Below the pieces are notes generated by a model. The model did no database searches. It was given only the letters and a program-made list of their open reading frames with translations, and had not been told where the DNA came from. A stretch of 64,000 bases of DNA from Geosiphon pyriformis (taxonomy: Eukaryota > Glomeromycota > Glomeromycetes > Archaeosporales > Geosiphonaceae). How positions within the stretch are numbered: the stretch's first letter is position 1; each line of letters begins with the position of its first letter. The DNA is taken from contig JAAOMT010000175.1 in assembly GCA_016748015.1 (NCBI GenBank), positions 408,212 to 472,211 of the forward strand, given 5' to 3'. The position numbers and the translations under genes are program-made. Positions 23,208 through 37,900 of this stretch are shown piece by piece.

Positions 23208-26200
23208 AGACAACAACAGCAACGTATGCAATCATCTCAATTACAACAAAGTTCTGCTGCTCATCTACCTTACAGTACAAATCATCAGTCTTCAATTGGT
23301 AAGAATTTCGGGTTGATTATTGTTTGTGTTACAAGATCTACGGCGCAGTTGTACGACATTTATTAGTCGGCCATTCTTATTATAACCCAACTCAATTCAA
23401 ATGTTCTTTTCTAAATTAAGAAACATTTTAATGATAATTGTTAGTAAATGATTGTTTTGCAACTTAAAAAAAAAAGAACAATCACATGTGTAAAACCTTT
23501 AAACGATTAATCTTCTTATTAATTTTATTAATATATCATAATTTTTTTATCTCTTTAAATAGCATCTCATTCATCATCTAATTTGGGTTTACCACAATTT
23601 CATACAGCTAGTGGAGGTGGATCAAGTTCAAATACGACACAATCACCAGTAACACAACATGGTAATAATATGCTTTCGCTTCCCACTCCAACCACTTCAT
23701 CGTCTCCAACCAATCTTCGTCAACAGACACAACAATGGTCGATGGATCCGAGTAATGCGGGTCTTAATAATTTTGGAATGACTGCCATTAATATGTCAAA
23801 CGTGAGTAGTCTTGTAAGTGGGTTCTCGGGGGGAAGATCTATGGCCGACAGTACTTCAAGTCAGTTCAGTGTTGACGTGGAGACGGTAAGATTTCTCTCA
23901 ACTGATCATGCTATCATATTATATCTATTATTATTCTTCATTGATATTTATCATCATCATCTAAAAATTATTTACAATTTTTATATCACTTTTACTTTTA
24001 GGCGGGAAATATAAATACCGATGATTTAACGGATAGTTCACTACCTGAAGTGACTACATCACCATTAATTTCAAATTCTACACCTACCACCCAGCAAACC
24101 TCTCTATCATCAGGCCAACAGCAAACTTATCTTAGCGGTGGCGGTATTGGTTCTCGATATTCCAATCAACAACAATCACATTCTCAACAAAGCCAATCGC
24201 AACAATCACCTCAAAGTCAGACAGCGGTTCAACAATCGCAACAAATTGTTGTCCCTCGTCAACAACAACAACAAACTAGAAGATATAATACTCCAACATC
24301 ATCTCCCAGCGCATCAATCAATAATATCAACGATTCCCCAATAGGAACTTCTGTTAGTAACGCAGCTCCTCCAAAACGAACTTCCGCCGAAACTAATAAT
24401 GTATACATGTCAGGGATTTCCCAAAGAAATAGCAATGTAACCGCTCACTCTTCTGGTCTAAATAATTATGTAATGAATGCCCAACATGGACCCCAATCAT
24501 ATCATACTCCACAACAAACTCAACAAGCTGCTCAATCAAGAATGCCTTCATATCAACAGCAGCAATCTCAACATGAAAGTTTTTTGTCTTCTAATGTTGG
24601 AGTTGGATTAACTGGTGGTGGATATTCATCACAACAAGCCACCTCAACGTCTCAATTACTCCAACAACAAGCGGCAGCTCAACAACTGCAGCAAGCTCAG
24701 AATCAATCTCATCAACAACAACAACAACCATCACGCAGCCCTTATCAAACATATGCATCACCACAATCGTCAGGATCACATATCCAACAGCAAACGGCAC
24801 AACATCGTTCGACAATTGGGGGTTATCCTAACACTAATACAAGTACTTCAAATTCAAAAACTTCAACAAGAAATTCAAAATCACCTGCAATAGCAAAATC
24901 AGTTGTACAACCTTATGTTATTCATCCAGCTGCTCAACAATCTACATCCCAACAACAACAACAACAACAACAGCAGCAGCAGTTGCCAGCTCATCAACAA
25001 ATGCAACATCAGCAATTGCAACAACAGCAACAAAATCAACATCATCATCCACCACAACTTAATCAACATCAACAGCATGGGCAACATCAACAACAGCAAT
25101 CACTTCCATCTTCATCATCACAATCGCATTCACAACATTCTCAGCATCAACATCAGCAGCCAACCCCAAAACAAATCCCACGTCCTGTATTACCTGGCGG
25201 AGGAGTTCCGTCACAAAATATCTCTTATCATCAATCTTCATCCCAAAATAATTCCGGTTTACCTTCTCAGTCCAAATCTGCTTCCTCAAATAATACTTCA
25301 CCCATGATGACATCATCTTCACTATCAACAAATTCCCTACCAAAAAATATGGCATTACCGCCTAATCAATCACTGGTGTCTCCATCATTGTCCCAAACTA
25401 AAATCCCAGCTCAATCTGCTCCTCCTCCTCCACCACCCACCGTGCCTCAAACTACTGTCAAATCTGAGAATAAAGTCAAACGTCCGATGAATGCTTTCCT
25501 AGTTTATTCAAGTGAACGTAGACCACAACTGCAAAAACAAGATCCAAGTATGCAAACTTCTTCTGTGAGCAAAATTTTAGGTGATGAATGGAAAAATATG
25601 AATCCGGTAAATATTATAATTGCATTTCATGAACTAGCTTGAATTTTAATTTTTCATCATCTTCCCAACTAAATTCTAAACCGATCCCTTTATTCCAATT
25701 CCAATTCTAAACAAATAGCAAGAAAAAGAGCCATATAATGAAAAGGCCCGAATGCTCAAAGAAGATTTCAAAAATAATAACCCAGATTATGTTTACTCGA
25801 GAGCTAGCACAAGTAAAAAGAGAAATTCGACTTCATCGGCTTCAAAATCCAACCCAGTCGTTCCTGTTGTGCAGCCATCCCCTCAACAACAACCGCGAAC
25901 ACAAATACACCATGCAGCTCCAATAGCAGTTCCAACTTCTTCAACCAATGTGATCGCACTGGTATATTTTTCAAAGATTTTCCTAAAGATTTTGATTTTA
26001 ATCTTTTTAATCAGTTCGATCACTAACTTTGGTGGAATATTCTCATCCCAATAAAACAAAAAGCCACCTGTAACCCCATCAATAAACGGTGGAATGAATC
26101 AATCAAGAATATCCGCTCCTCATCAACCCCCACCCCCAACACCAACCTATTCCGCTCCTCCACCTCAACATACTCCACCTTCATTACCCCTGCAAGTATT

Positions 26201-27099
26201 GCAAAGAACCACTCTGGTAACAAGTCGTACTCAATCGACTCAGACTCCTCCTACTCCAACAAGAACGCCGCTGTCGTTAGCATCTTCATCTTCTTCCTCG
26301 GTGTCTATGAGCCGAAGAGATCGAAAATTGAAAAGACCGATGAATGCTTTTCTCATTTATAATAAGGAGATGCGGCCAAAGGTTTTGGAATCAAACCCTA
26401 ATATGACTGTGGCTGAAATTTCAAAAACAATCGGCTCGAGTTGGAGAAATATGTCTGAGGTAGGCTTTTTATTATTATGTTATATGTCTCCTTTATATTA
26501 ATTAAGAAAAATTTTCCATGATTAAATGATTCACTAAAAATCAATTCCACCATTCTTTTTCATTATAGGAGGATCGAGAGAGATATCTTCAGCGTGCAAG
26601 GGAACTGAAAGACGACTTCCATAGCTCTCACCCGGAATTCGTTTACACCCGACGTTCAAAAGCAGAGCTTGCCGCTGCTGGACATCATGGATATTCGAAA
26701 AAGCGTGGTTTTAATGGAAGTTCTGGGTCTGAAGATGATGATCCGCGTCATTCTCGAAAAGATCATCACCATCATCACCATCATCATCATCATGCCGGTC
26801 CCTCTTCAGGGCCTGGTCACAAAGATCCAAGAGGTCGAAAGAAAAAGCGAACTCGTCATCCAACCGCTCCAAAACATCCCATGTCTGGCTTCTTATTTTA
26901 TGCTTCGCATATGCGTCCACAAGTCTCTCAACAGCACCCAGGTAGTACCGTGGGTCCTATCAGCAAAATCATTGCCGCTGAATGGAAAAAGCTCACCCCA
27001 GAAGAACGACAACCTTGGGAACAGAATGCTGCTGCGGACAAGGCCCGCTACGCGAGAGAGATGGAAGTCTATTTGCAAACTCAAAAAGAAGAGGAATAG
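22737..27099 (+). CDS. glutamine-rich protein with three HMG boxes
   Basis: Six exons: 22737-23298, 23563-23885, 24002-25606, 25719-25961, 26064-26459, 26569-27099; about 1219 residues. The first 780 residues are disordered and rich in Gln, Ser, Asn and His, with CAA-encoded poly-Q runs. Three HMG boxes follow: box 1 at about 786-856 (KRPMNAFLVYSSERRP), box 2 at about 998-1070 (KRPMNAFLIYNKEMRP) and box 3 at about 1146-1215 (HPMSGFLFYASHMRP). Boxes 1 and 2 are of the sequence-specific MATA/SOX-like kind; box 3, with LTPEERQPWEQ, is closer to HMGB/Nhp6. A His-rich run and a basic stretch RGRKKKRTRHP, a probable nuclear signal, sit between boxes 2 and 3. The product is probably a DNA-binding transcription regulator. 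Rhizophagus genomes are known to hold many MATA_HMG genes; whether this one acts in mating is unknown. Boxes 1 and 2 carry an intron at the same position and phase. Confidence 0.85.
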
Positions 27100-28104
27100 A
27101 AAATTGGAAATTTAATATCGAATGAATTTTTAGACGCGCGCTAAATATCTTCCTCTTTTTGTACAGTCTTGATTATTGGACTATTTAAAAAATGAGCGAA
27201 AACAATCTGTGGCAACTTTAATCATCATTATCATTACTGCCTACCTCTTTCCTTTCGATGCAGTCATCTCTGGACAATCGCAGCAATCATTTTGTTGTAA
27301 ATTCTTTTTTCTTGTAAAAATTTTTGTGCATTTCCCAATTTTTTCGAAAATATACATACATAGTCTTTTTTTTTCTCTGATTAAAAAAATCAATTCCATT
27401 TTGAATTGAGCATGTGATTGAACATGCAAATCCTGTTAATATAAATTCAGATCTCTGACTGGCGTATATTTTATCGTCAGAATTAGTACTTTGGAGAATG
27501 GTTTAATTAAAGAAAAAAGCATCGTTGAACCTTGATCTATCAAGGTTCCTTCTAAACTAACTTGTTCAAATTTTTGGGGATTTGGGTAAAAGATTCTTTG
27601 ATCTGAATAGCGTTTGTCATTTGATGATTTCGAGTAGGTGACCTTTGGAATTTAACTTTAATTAAACGTAAACGCGCACGTCTTGAAGTATGTTTTTTCA
27701 CTGTAAATAATAATTACTTATTTGGGAATCACTGTGTTTCTTAGTATATAAATATTCCGGAAGTTTCGTTTGTTGAAAATGACGAAAAAGGATTCATGAC
27801 AAATTCATTGTAATAAATAATACGAATTGTTATGAATATATATTTGTTTAACAATTCATTTTTTCTTACTAATCATCCACAATTGTTAATGGCGTAATTG
27901 GAATAATTGGTCTCTAAATGAATAGAAATCTCTGCCCAAATTGTAAGATGGGATAAACTGCTAACGAAGTAATTCAAGGTATCAATTTGAAAGTTTTAGT
28001 ATAAAACATTAACCAGAGCACCTAACACCTTTCTTTTCATTTTGATTTTATTAATCCTCCTCTGAATAAATTTTAAATTTTAAATTTTATTTTCACTATC
28101 TATT
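27100..28104. other. intergenic region
   Basis: About 1 kb between the HMG-box gene and the aldehyde dehydrogenase. A short inverted pair, TTGAACCTTGAT/ATCAAGGTTC at about 27525-27549, could form a small hairpin in the presumed 3' region. No gene is seen. Confidence 0.5.
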
Positions 28105-30197
28105 ATGTCGGACTCCTCACTGATTCGCGAGATCACTTTGCCAACTGGAAAAACTTTGAAAGGTGGGAAATATCGCTTATCACATTCACTAAAGTTCTCG
28201 TAATTGAATCTAAATGGAATCCTGATGATTATTATTATTATTATTATCATAAAATTATTATTTATCATTACAATTTCATGTTTCAGTTCAAACTGGTCTA
28301 TTTATCAATAATGAATTTGTGGAGGCAGTTGATGGGAAACGTTTTGAAACAATCAATCCGGCAACCGGCAAAGTAATTACTACTGTAGCTGAAGCTTCTG
28401 AAAAAGATATTGATCTTGCTGTCGAGGTGGCCACAGAAGCTTTTGAGAACGTGTGGAAAAATTTTGACGGTCAGAAGCGTGGGGAATTGATGAATAAACT
28501 TGCGGATCTCTTGGAACGTGACAGTGAAGAGTTAGCAGTGTTGGAGGCGTTGGATAATGGAAAGGCGTATTTGACGGCGAAATTTGTCGATGTGAAGGGA
28601 ATTATTACTACTATTCGATATTTTGCCGGATGGGCTGATAAAATTCATGGAAAGGTATTGAAGGCGTCTCATCATATAACTTTGAAGTAATGTAAAATCA
28701 AAAAAGCTCCTTTTACATTTTCCTAATTTTCAAGGTGGTCGAGACTTCCCATGACAAATTTACATATACTCGGCATGAACCTATTGGTGTTGTTGGACAG
28801 ATTATCCCTTGGAATTTTCCCTTGTGTCTCTTAGCAGGGAAAATGGCCCCTGCTTTGGCATGCGGTAATACTGTTATCATAAAACCTGCGGAGCAAACCC
28901 CCCTTAGTGCCTTGAAGGTAGCTACTCTGATTAAAGAAGCTGGATTCCCTCCTGGTGTGGTAAACATTGTTCCTGGATTTGGAAAAACTGCTGGTGCTGC
29001 GATCGCAAGTCACATGAAGATTTGGAAGGTCGCTTTCACAGGTGAGTTCAATTTGAGAACAGGATTTTGTTAATTGTAAATCAATTTTTTAATGCTTATT
29101 ATTAGGCTCCACGCTTGTTGGAAGATCTATTCTTAAAGCTGCTGCCGAAAGCAATCTAAAGAAAGTGAGTTTGGAATTAGGTGGTAAATCGCCAAACATC
29201 ATTTTAGAAGATGCAGATATCGAACAAGCCGTTAAATGGGCACACATGGGAATCTTTTTCAATAATGGTCAAATATGTTGTGCCGGTTCACGTGTATACG
29301 TTCAAGAGAAAATCTATGATAAATTCTTGGAACAGTATAAAAACTATGTCTTGACCAAAAAGTTGGGAGATCCTTTCGATGCTGAAACTTACCAAGGGCC
29401 TCAAGTTTCTGAATTACAGTTTGACAGGTAAAGACAGTTGAATCTTTTCATTTTTTTGACCTAGAAATTCTCGATTTAACATTCAGGTATTTCTTTTAGA
29501 ATTATGAACTATATTGATGTTGGTAAAAAAGAAGGGGCAACATTGTTAATGGGTGGCGAGAGGCATGGCAACGAAGGATACTATATCAAACCAACAATAT
29601 TTACCGATGTGGTAAGTTTTTTAAGCGTTGTGAATTGCTTCAACCAATCAAAAAGATTTTCATTCCTCCTTTTATAAATCTACCTATTTGTACATTTCTT
29701 AATTGATCAGAATGAGAACATGAAAATCATGCAAGAAGAGATCTTTGGTCCGGTAGTCGCAATCGCAAAATTCAAAACCGTGGAAGAAGCACTTGAAAGG
29801 GCCCATATTACTAAATACGGGCTCGCCGCTGCTGTTTTTACTAAAGATCTTACGCGAGCAATTAAAATCTCAAACGCATTAAAGGCTGGCACTGTGTGGG
29901 GTAAGTCATAAATTTATTCTTTACTGTTTTATGTGGTAAGGATCTCTCTGATCGATTTGACTAAACGTGTCAAAAATTTTTAGTGAATTGTTATAATTTG
30001 GTCGAAGCTAATTTGTAAGTTGAATATCATATCTTTTTGTAAATTCATGATGATCGATCAACACTTACCCTTCCTCCATTATTAGGCCCTTTGGTGGTTA
30101 TAAAGAATCCGGAATAGGTCGTGACGGCGGTAAATACGCATTAGATCAATATACGGAAGTGAAGACGGTGGTTATTAATCTTGATGCACAGTTGTAA
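28105..30197 (+). CDS. NAD(P)-dependent aldehyde dehydrogenase
   Basis: Eight exons: 28105-28162, 28287-28654, 28735-29041, 29106-29427, 29500-29611, 29711-29900, 29984-30014, 30086-30197; 499 residues, the usual family length. Family landmarks in order: [19 protein letters not shown], the cofactor region [13 protein letters not shown] and [22 protein letters not shown], the catalytic general base in [11 protein letters not shown], the nucleophile Cys in [21 protein letters not shown] and [15 protein letters not shown]. It oxidises aldehydes, probably acetaldehyde or related compounds, to acids. No mitochondrial presequence is visible, so a cytosolic enzyme is likely. The frame requires a short 31-nt exon 7 joining ALKAGTVW to [15 protein letters not shown]. 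Confidence 0.93.
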
Positions 30198-30662
30198 TTC
30201 CGCGTGTGATTCGAGACGCGTGACGTAATGAGAATTAACAACACGTGACCACTGCAATTAATCTCAGGCTTGTTACTTTTAATCTAAATAATTATTATTT
30301 AATAAAAACCATTTAATCTATTATTTAACAAACGATATTTTTTATTATTAAATAAAATATTATTCTTTTAAAAATTTATTTTTAACATAATAAATTTTAA
30401 ATTTTATTGCAAATATTTTTTTTATAAATTCTTATTTAATGATTTGATTAAAAAACATAAATTAGAACTTTTAATTTAATAAATAATAATGACCTTTTTC
30501 CTTAATGCGGTTGCGTGAAAATTTGAAGTGCACAAATCGGAGAGAATACCAAGTCGCCTTGTGATTTGGTGCACGTGTTACCTGGCCAACCAATGACCTT
30601 TATTCAGAGCCAGTTTTTTTCTAGCATTATGTTCACTCTGCACGGGTTGAAGTACGCGCGAT
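30198..30662. promoter_or_regulatory. APS kinase upstream region with two CACGTG boxes and a CCAAT box
   Basis: This 465-base interval holds GTCACGTG (read on the minus strand, 30242-30249), a full match to the yeast Cbf1/CDEI consensus RTCACRTG, a second CACGTG core at 30572-30577, about 90 bases before the APS kinase start codon, and a CCAAT box at 30590-30594. In budding yeast, Cbf1 with Met4 activates sulfur-assimilation genes, including MET14, through such sites. The first site is only 45 bases past the aldehyde dehydrogenase stop and may lie in its 3' untranslated region. A functional role here is inference. Confidence 0.4.
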
Positions 30663-31551
<889 letters not shown>

Positions 31552-31720
31552 TCTAGTTTAGGTTTAAATACAAATATTACAGATTCTTATTTCGTTTCTG
31601 TCTTCAATTCAAGCCTCCAACCAATCAAGAAGTTGAGGCGTAAAATAAGTTAGAATAAGATTAGCTCCTAAATGCATAAAGGAATGATCAATAAAATAAT
31701 TTAATCATCTAGAGATTCCA

Positions 31721-33248
<1,528 letters not shown>

Positions 33249-34962
33249 ATTATGCTTCTTTAAGAATGATAAAGGTTCAAAATGGGTATCAGAGTCCTTA
33301 CGAAATTTGATCGAGGTTTAATACCCTGATTGGTTTCCATTTTTGTCATGCTTACGTAATGTAAATCGAAATAACTACAATTGAACTTGTAGTTGTACAA
33401 GTTTAATCTATTTTGCTCAAAGCCCAAGATTAGGTTAAAGCGAGATTTAGCATTTATTTTTTAGTCAAAATTATATTACCAAACTCCACTCTACGAGATT
33501 TTAAACTTTCGCCATTTAAAATCATATATTTAGTATTTAAGACGTCGTTTCGAATCAAAGAAAGCACGTAATTCTAACCAATTTCAAAACTTTCTAATTC
33601 AGTTTTTTAAGTATGAATGCATCATTATACACTTTCGTTAGGTCGTAAGTTTGAGATTATTTAGGTTCCTGTGGATAGATTGAATCGATCATCAATATGC
33701 AGGAATAGTCAACGATATAAATAGCGTATATTACTACCCTTCTTCTAAAAACCTTCATGTCAGACATCTCGGGCTACTTTGCACAAAATACCACCCAGAA
33801 CTTGATAGGTTATCTTAAATATAAAGAGGGACCGGTTTTATATCAGTACTAAACAAATAGAAGTGAAATGACGCGTATGTCAAGGATCTCGAATATATAA
33901 TTGCACGCGACCCTTGTAAGGATCGCAGAGAGCAGGCTATCAAATGTAGAAATAACTTTACATTGAAAATTCCAAACAATGTTTTTGAAGGTTGGCACAT
34001 TGACAATTAAAATAGCTGCTTGCTTCTTTGGTTGTCATGATGTGAGTTGAAATGCACCAAAAGTTTATAAATAATTTTAAATGTAGACAATGATACTATT
34101 GAAAATGCTTCTGTGTCAATTTTGTGGCATCCTTTATTTTTTGCTTTTAAAGTCTTCAGACACTATAAACTTTGAAGATATATCAGTGCGAAATGCACAA
34201 GATGCATTCTAAATGTAAATCATTATGGATTTCTCGAAAATTAAAGAAGTTTATTCTCAAAATCTCAAAAAACAACTTTTACAATATTCAAAACCCGCCT
34301 GCAGAGCATTTCATAATGTAATGTTCTTGCACATCTCGAGCTTTTCTCTAGAGTTGAACTATTTTTCACGTTTTTGTCTGAGATATTTAAGCTATAAATG
34401 ATTCTCTTCCCTTTATCTTCATGTTGAATTACATTTTACCTTTTTGAGATTCATCTTCAGCTTTTTCGATCTGATTTTAGATTACACAAGACCATAAAAT
34501 AATTTTCTTGTTAAATAATTGAAATCGATTTTGCATGATTAAGGTTTTCTAGTTTAAGTTTTAATTTTACTTTCACCCAAACCTAAAATGTCAGAATCAA
34601 TAACATAATGTTTATTCAAATATTTTTGCTTTTCCAGTTATTATATGACTGATACTTGACAGATTTTTAGAATTAGGAATGGGTTGATATAAACTCTGGA
34701 TTGATGACGAGGTAAAGAATGAATTTATTAGTCACTTAACCAATACATTCTCTCTTAATAAGGTTTACAAATGGGATGTCTAAATTAACTATTCGAAATT
34801 GGACATTTGAAAATTTTACATGTTTTAGCCTGAACACATTCTATATTTTTGACTTATTATCAAGAACCCTCGGGAGGTTTGAATAAAGCAAAAGGAGAAG
34901 CTCCTTGAAAGTTCTCTCGATAATCCCATTTATCCAGATAATGATTTATTAATTTTGGTGTG
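33249..34962. other. intergenic region
   Basis: About 1.7 kb between the Hem2 start and the end of the M16 protease gene, both on the minus strand. Only short uninformative open frames occur. It should contain the HEM2 promoter, but no motif stands out. Confidence 0.5.
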
Positions 34963-37900
34963 TTACTCTAATTTAATAATATTATCCAACCCCTTGTTTT
35001 CCAAATGGAATCCATGTTTGGCAAAACCTCCTTGCACATCCTTGGAATCAAAAATGAAGAGTTATTGATTCGTGAGAACTAAATCAACTTATTGGCAAAT
35101 AACATTCCGGATTTAAAAAAGGCTACCTTGACTTTCCCAGGAGCAGACGCGACTACCACATTTGAGGTTTCAGCCAAGAACAAGTTTGTTAGATATTTGT
35201 TCAGCATACGATGAAGGTCGTCCACTGTTACAGCCTGTATAAAATTCGCAAAATGAGGAATCGTGAATATAAATCACAAATTTGTAATGCACAAAAACAG
35301 AGGCCAATTAAGTTGTATAAATCTGATGATTACCTGAACTTGTTTGATCATTTCATGGCTATGGTTTGGAGGCAGATTTTTCAACACTATAGAGATAAAT
35401 GACTTCGTCGCCTGTTCAAAACTTTTTTTAGTAAGAATGATAAAAATCACGAAAATATTTATTCACGCATTATATAATGTATAGAGAAAGATTCGAAAAC
35501 TTACTGCCATAGCCATGGTTTTCTATTGATTTCGAAAAAACAGAAGTCAGCAGATTTTTGACATGAAGAGAGAAAATAACCTTGAAAACCCTCAAGTACC
35601 TCAGATGAAATTATCGAGTAAATTACTCCACTTTTAGCACCTTCAAGACTAGGAAGATCGAACTCGGCCTAAATTTTGATATTAAGTTTCGATGGACTCT
35701 AGAGAAACATATCGTTAAATAAAGGCTGCTTCCTGATTATTTACCGTTTTTTGAGACAGGTCACTGATCACCTTCCTGGCTTGATCGAATGCCTTGAAAG
35801 CATCAGGTGATCGATAGATAGCAAAGTATACTAAACCTGAAATCCCCAAATTTGAAGATTATTATCCCGAAATTTCTTTGCTATTCGATTGGAAAAGATT
35901 AACATACCAGCTTCGACCGAGGCTTGCAACCAAACGCTATATGCTAGCCCTTGGCCACGGATCATTCGCCAAAAAACGCCTTCCATGGTTTGTAAAAGCT
36001 CACATAAAACGAGAAGAGGTGCCAAATCAGGTGAATCGAACGCAGTTATACCTTTAAGGTTGATAATTTAAAGTAATTGAATGGACATGGATCAAAAATA
36101 AAGATAAAGTGAAGCTAGCAACACATATTCCGTTTACCCTTTGCACAATGTATCGAGAAAGTACTTTCAATAGCCGGGAGACTGACTATATACCCCTGTT
36201 TGGGTATAAACAAAATATTCTTAATAGGGCCAGATCAACTATAACATGTAAAAATGAAATAACGGAATTAACCTTATGACCAGGGTTCTTGCCGAATTCA
36301 GTCAATACTTCTTGAGCTAATCTGACCGGTACTAATGGATTCTCGGGCTAAAAATAGAATTAAACTTAACAAGAAGTCTTTTTCTGTAAATAAGCATCCA
36401 AATATATCACCTCGATATTCAGGAAATTCTCAACCCATGCACCTTTAGGATCCTTGAGTTTCAGGATATCACCCACAACATGTATCCTAAAGTTTTCTGG
36501 ACGGGTCACTGACAAAAGATATTCTAAATATTTTTCATCCGTTCTCAAAAATCAGATTTCAACAAATCTCAAACTCACAAATATTCCTAAACCGTAATAA
36601 ATCCTCGACTACTTTTTCAGGAGTTTCCTCAAGACGCTTGAGAGCTTCAGGTAAAAATCGTTCTTGACATAATATATTAAGAGCGTATTGATTTGACTTC
36701 ACGGGATCGAAAAGAACAGTACGAAGTACCGCTGAAGCCATCTAAACGTATAAATTGCATTAAATATGAACTTTAATGATCAATGAGTATAAATTCATTC
36801 TTACTTTATTGCCATCTCTTTTATTCGCAGGAATGTCATTGAGCAGTTTCGAGGCGATAATTTTGAGCCGCTCAGACGTGAATTCTGTATACCATAATAA
36901 ATCTCGTAACCATTGAATTGCCTTTGCATATTTACTCGCCTTGAATTTAAAAAATTTTAAAAAATTAATTGCTGTCGAAGGTTGAGGGAATGTAGATTTC
37001 TTAAATACCTCCACTTTAATGTTAAAGCTTATTAAATCTTCAAAGGCTCCACTGGCACCGAGACCGTAATTATAATGAACAGTATCTTCGTTTAACTCTT
37101 TGATGACTTCCTCATATGTGAGTTTAGTTCCGTCGGGTCGATTTAGCGGGAGTGAATAAAATGAATCAAGAAATATCTCTAAATATGGTCGAAGCTCAGC
37201 CGGGACAGCCGTTGTTGAAATCAAGATGGAAATGCTAACAAAGGAAGAACGGATATCTATTTGAGTAACATAAGTTGATTAGATGTTGATAAAGGAGCAA
37301 ACTACGTTTTCATGATCAAATTAAAATGAGCGAAATAAAATCCATACGATCGTATTGAATAAAGTATGGTGGTTCGACTTTTGAATCCTGATTGAGATAA
37401 TCTTGAACAGGATTATCGCTATAATGAAAAAATTAGAATTATTATCAAGAAAAATCGAATATGCCAAAATATATTTATTGGTGCACTCACAACAAAAGAA
37501 TAGGTTGGTTACGGCCGGTCACCACGCTAATAAGAGGAATATGTTCCACCTGTGGAATAGGGAAACCTTCTAGAAAAATGAAAATCAGTATAATTAATTT
37601 TGAATTACGGCTGATTTGGCTTTTCAGGATATAAATATAGAATGCATGCCGATGATTTCTGGGGGAACTGGAACTTCATTTTTGTTTTTAGCTTCCTCGA
37701 GTAAATTATCTAATTCTTTCAACTTGTCCGACCCCAACTCTTCAATTTGTGTCTCAACTCGTTTCTTTTCATCTTCAGCTAAAGACTTTGCGAAAGCGGC
37801 GGATGGTTTTCCTAACAGTGTAATATGTGGATTATCAAGGTAATATCTAAGGGAGAAAATGATTTCTCAAATTAATATTATGAAATATAAAAACGAGAGC

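Noticed and set aside
24591-25355. Several open frames on both strands across the poly-Q region.
   Set aside because: They are shadow frames of CAA/CAT-rich coding sequence (poly-Asn, poly-Leu).
22737-27099. The HMG-box gene as part of a mating-type locus.
   Set aside because: No homeodomain gene pair or sexP/sexM-type neighbours (RNA helicase, triose phosphate transporter) occur beside it, so the context does not support this.
37605-37660. An ATATCCT sequence on the minus strand that looks like a U12-type AT-AC intron donor.
   Set aside because: It would give phase 0 and extra residues, and the acceptor side is a normal TTTTTCTAG needing phase 1. A GC donor just upstream fits the frame better.
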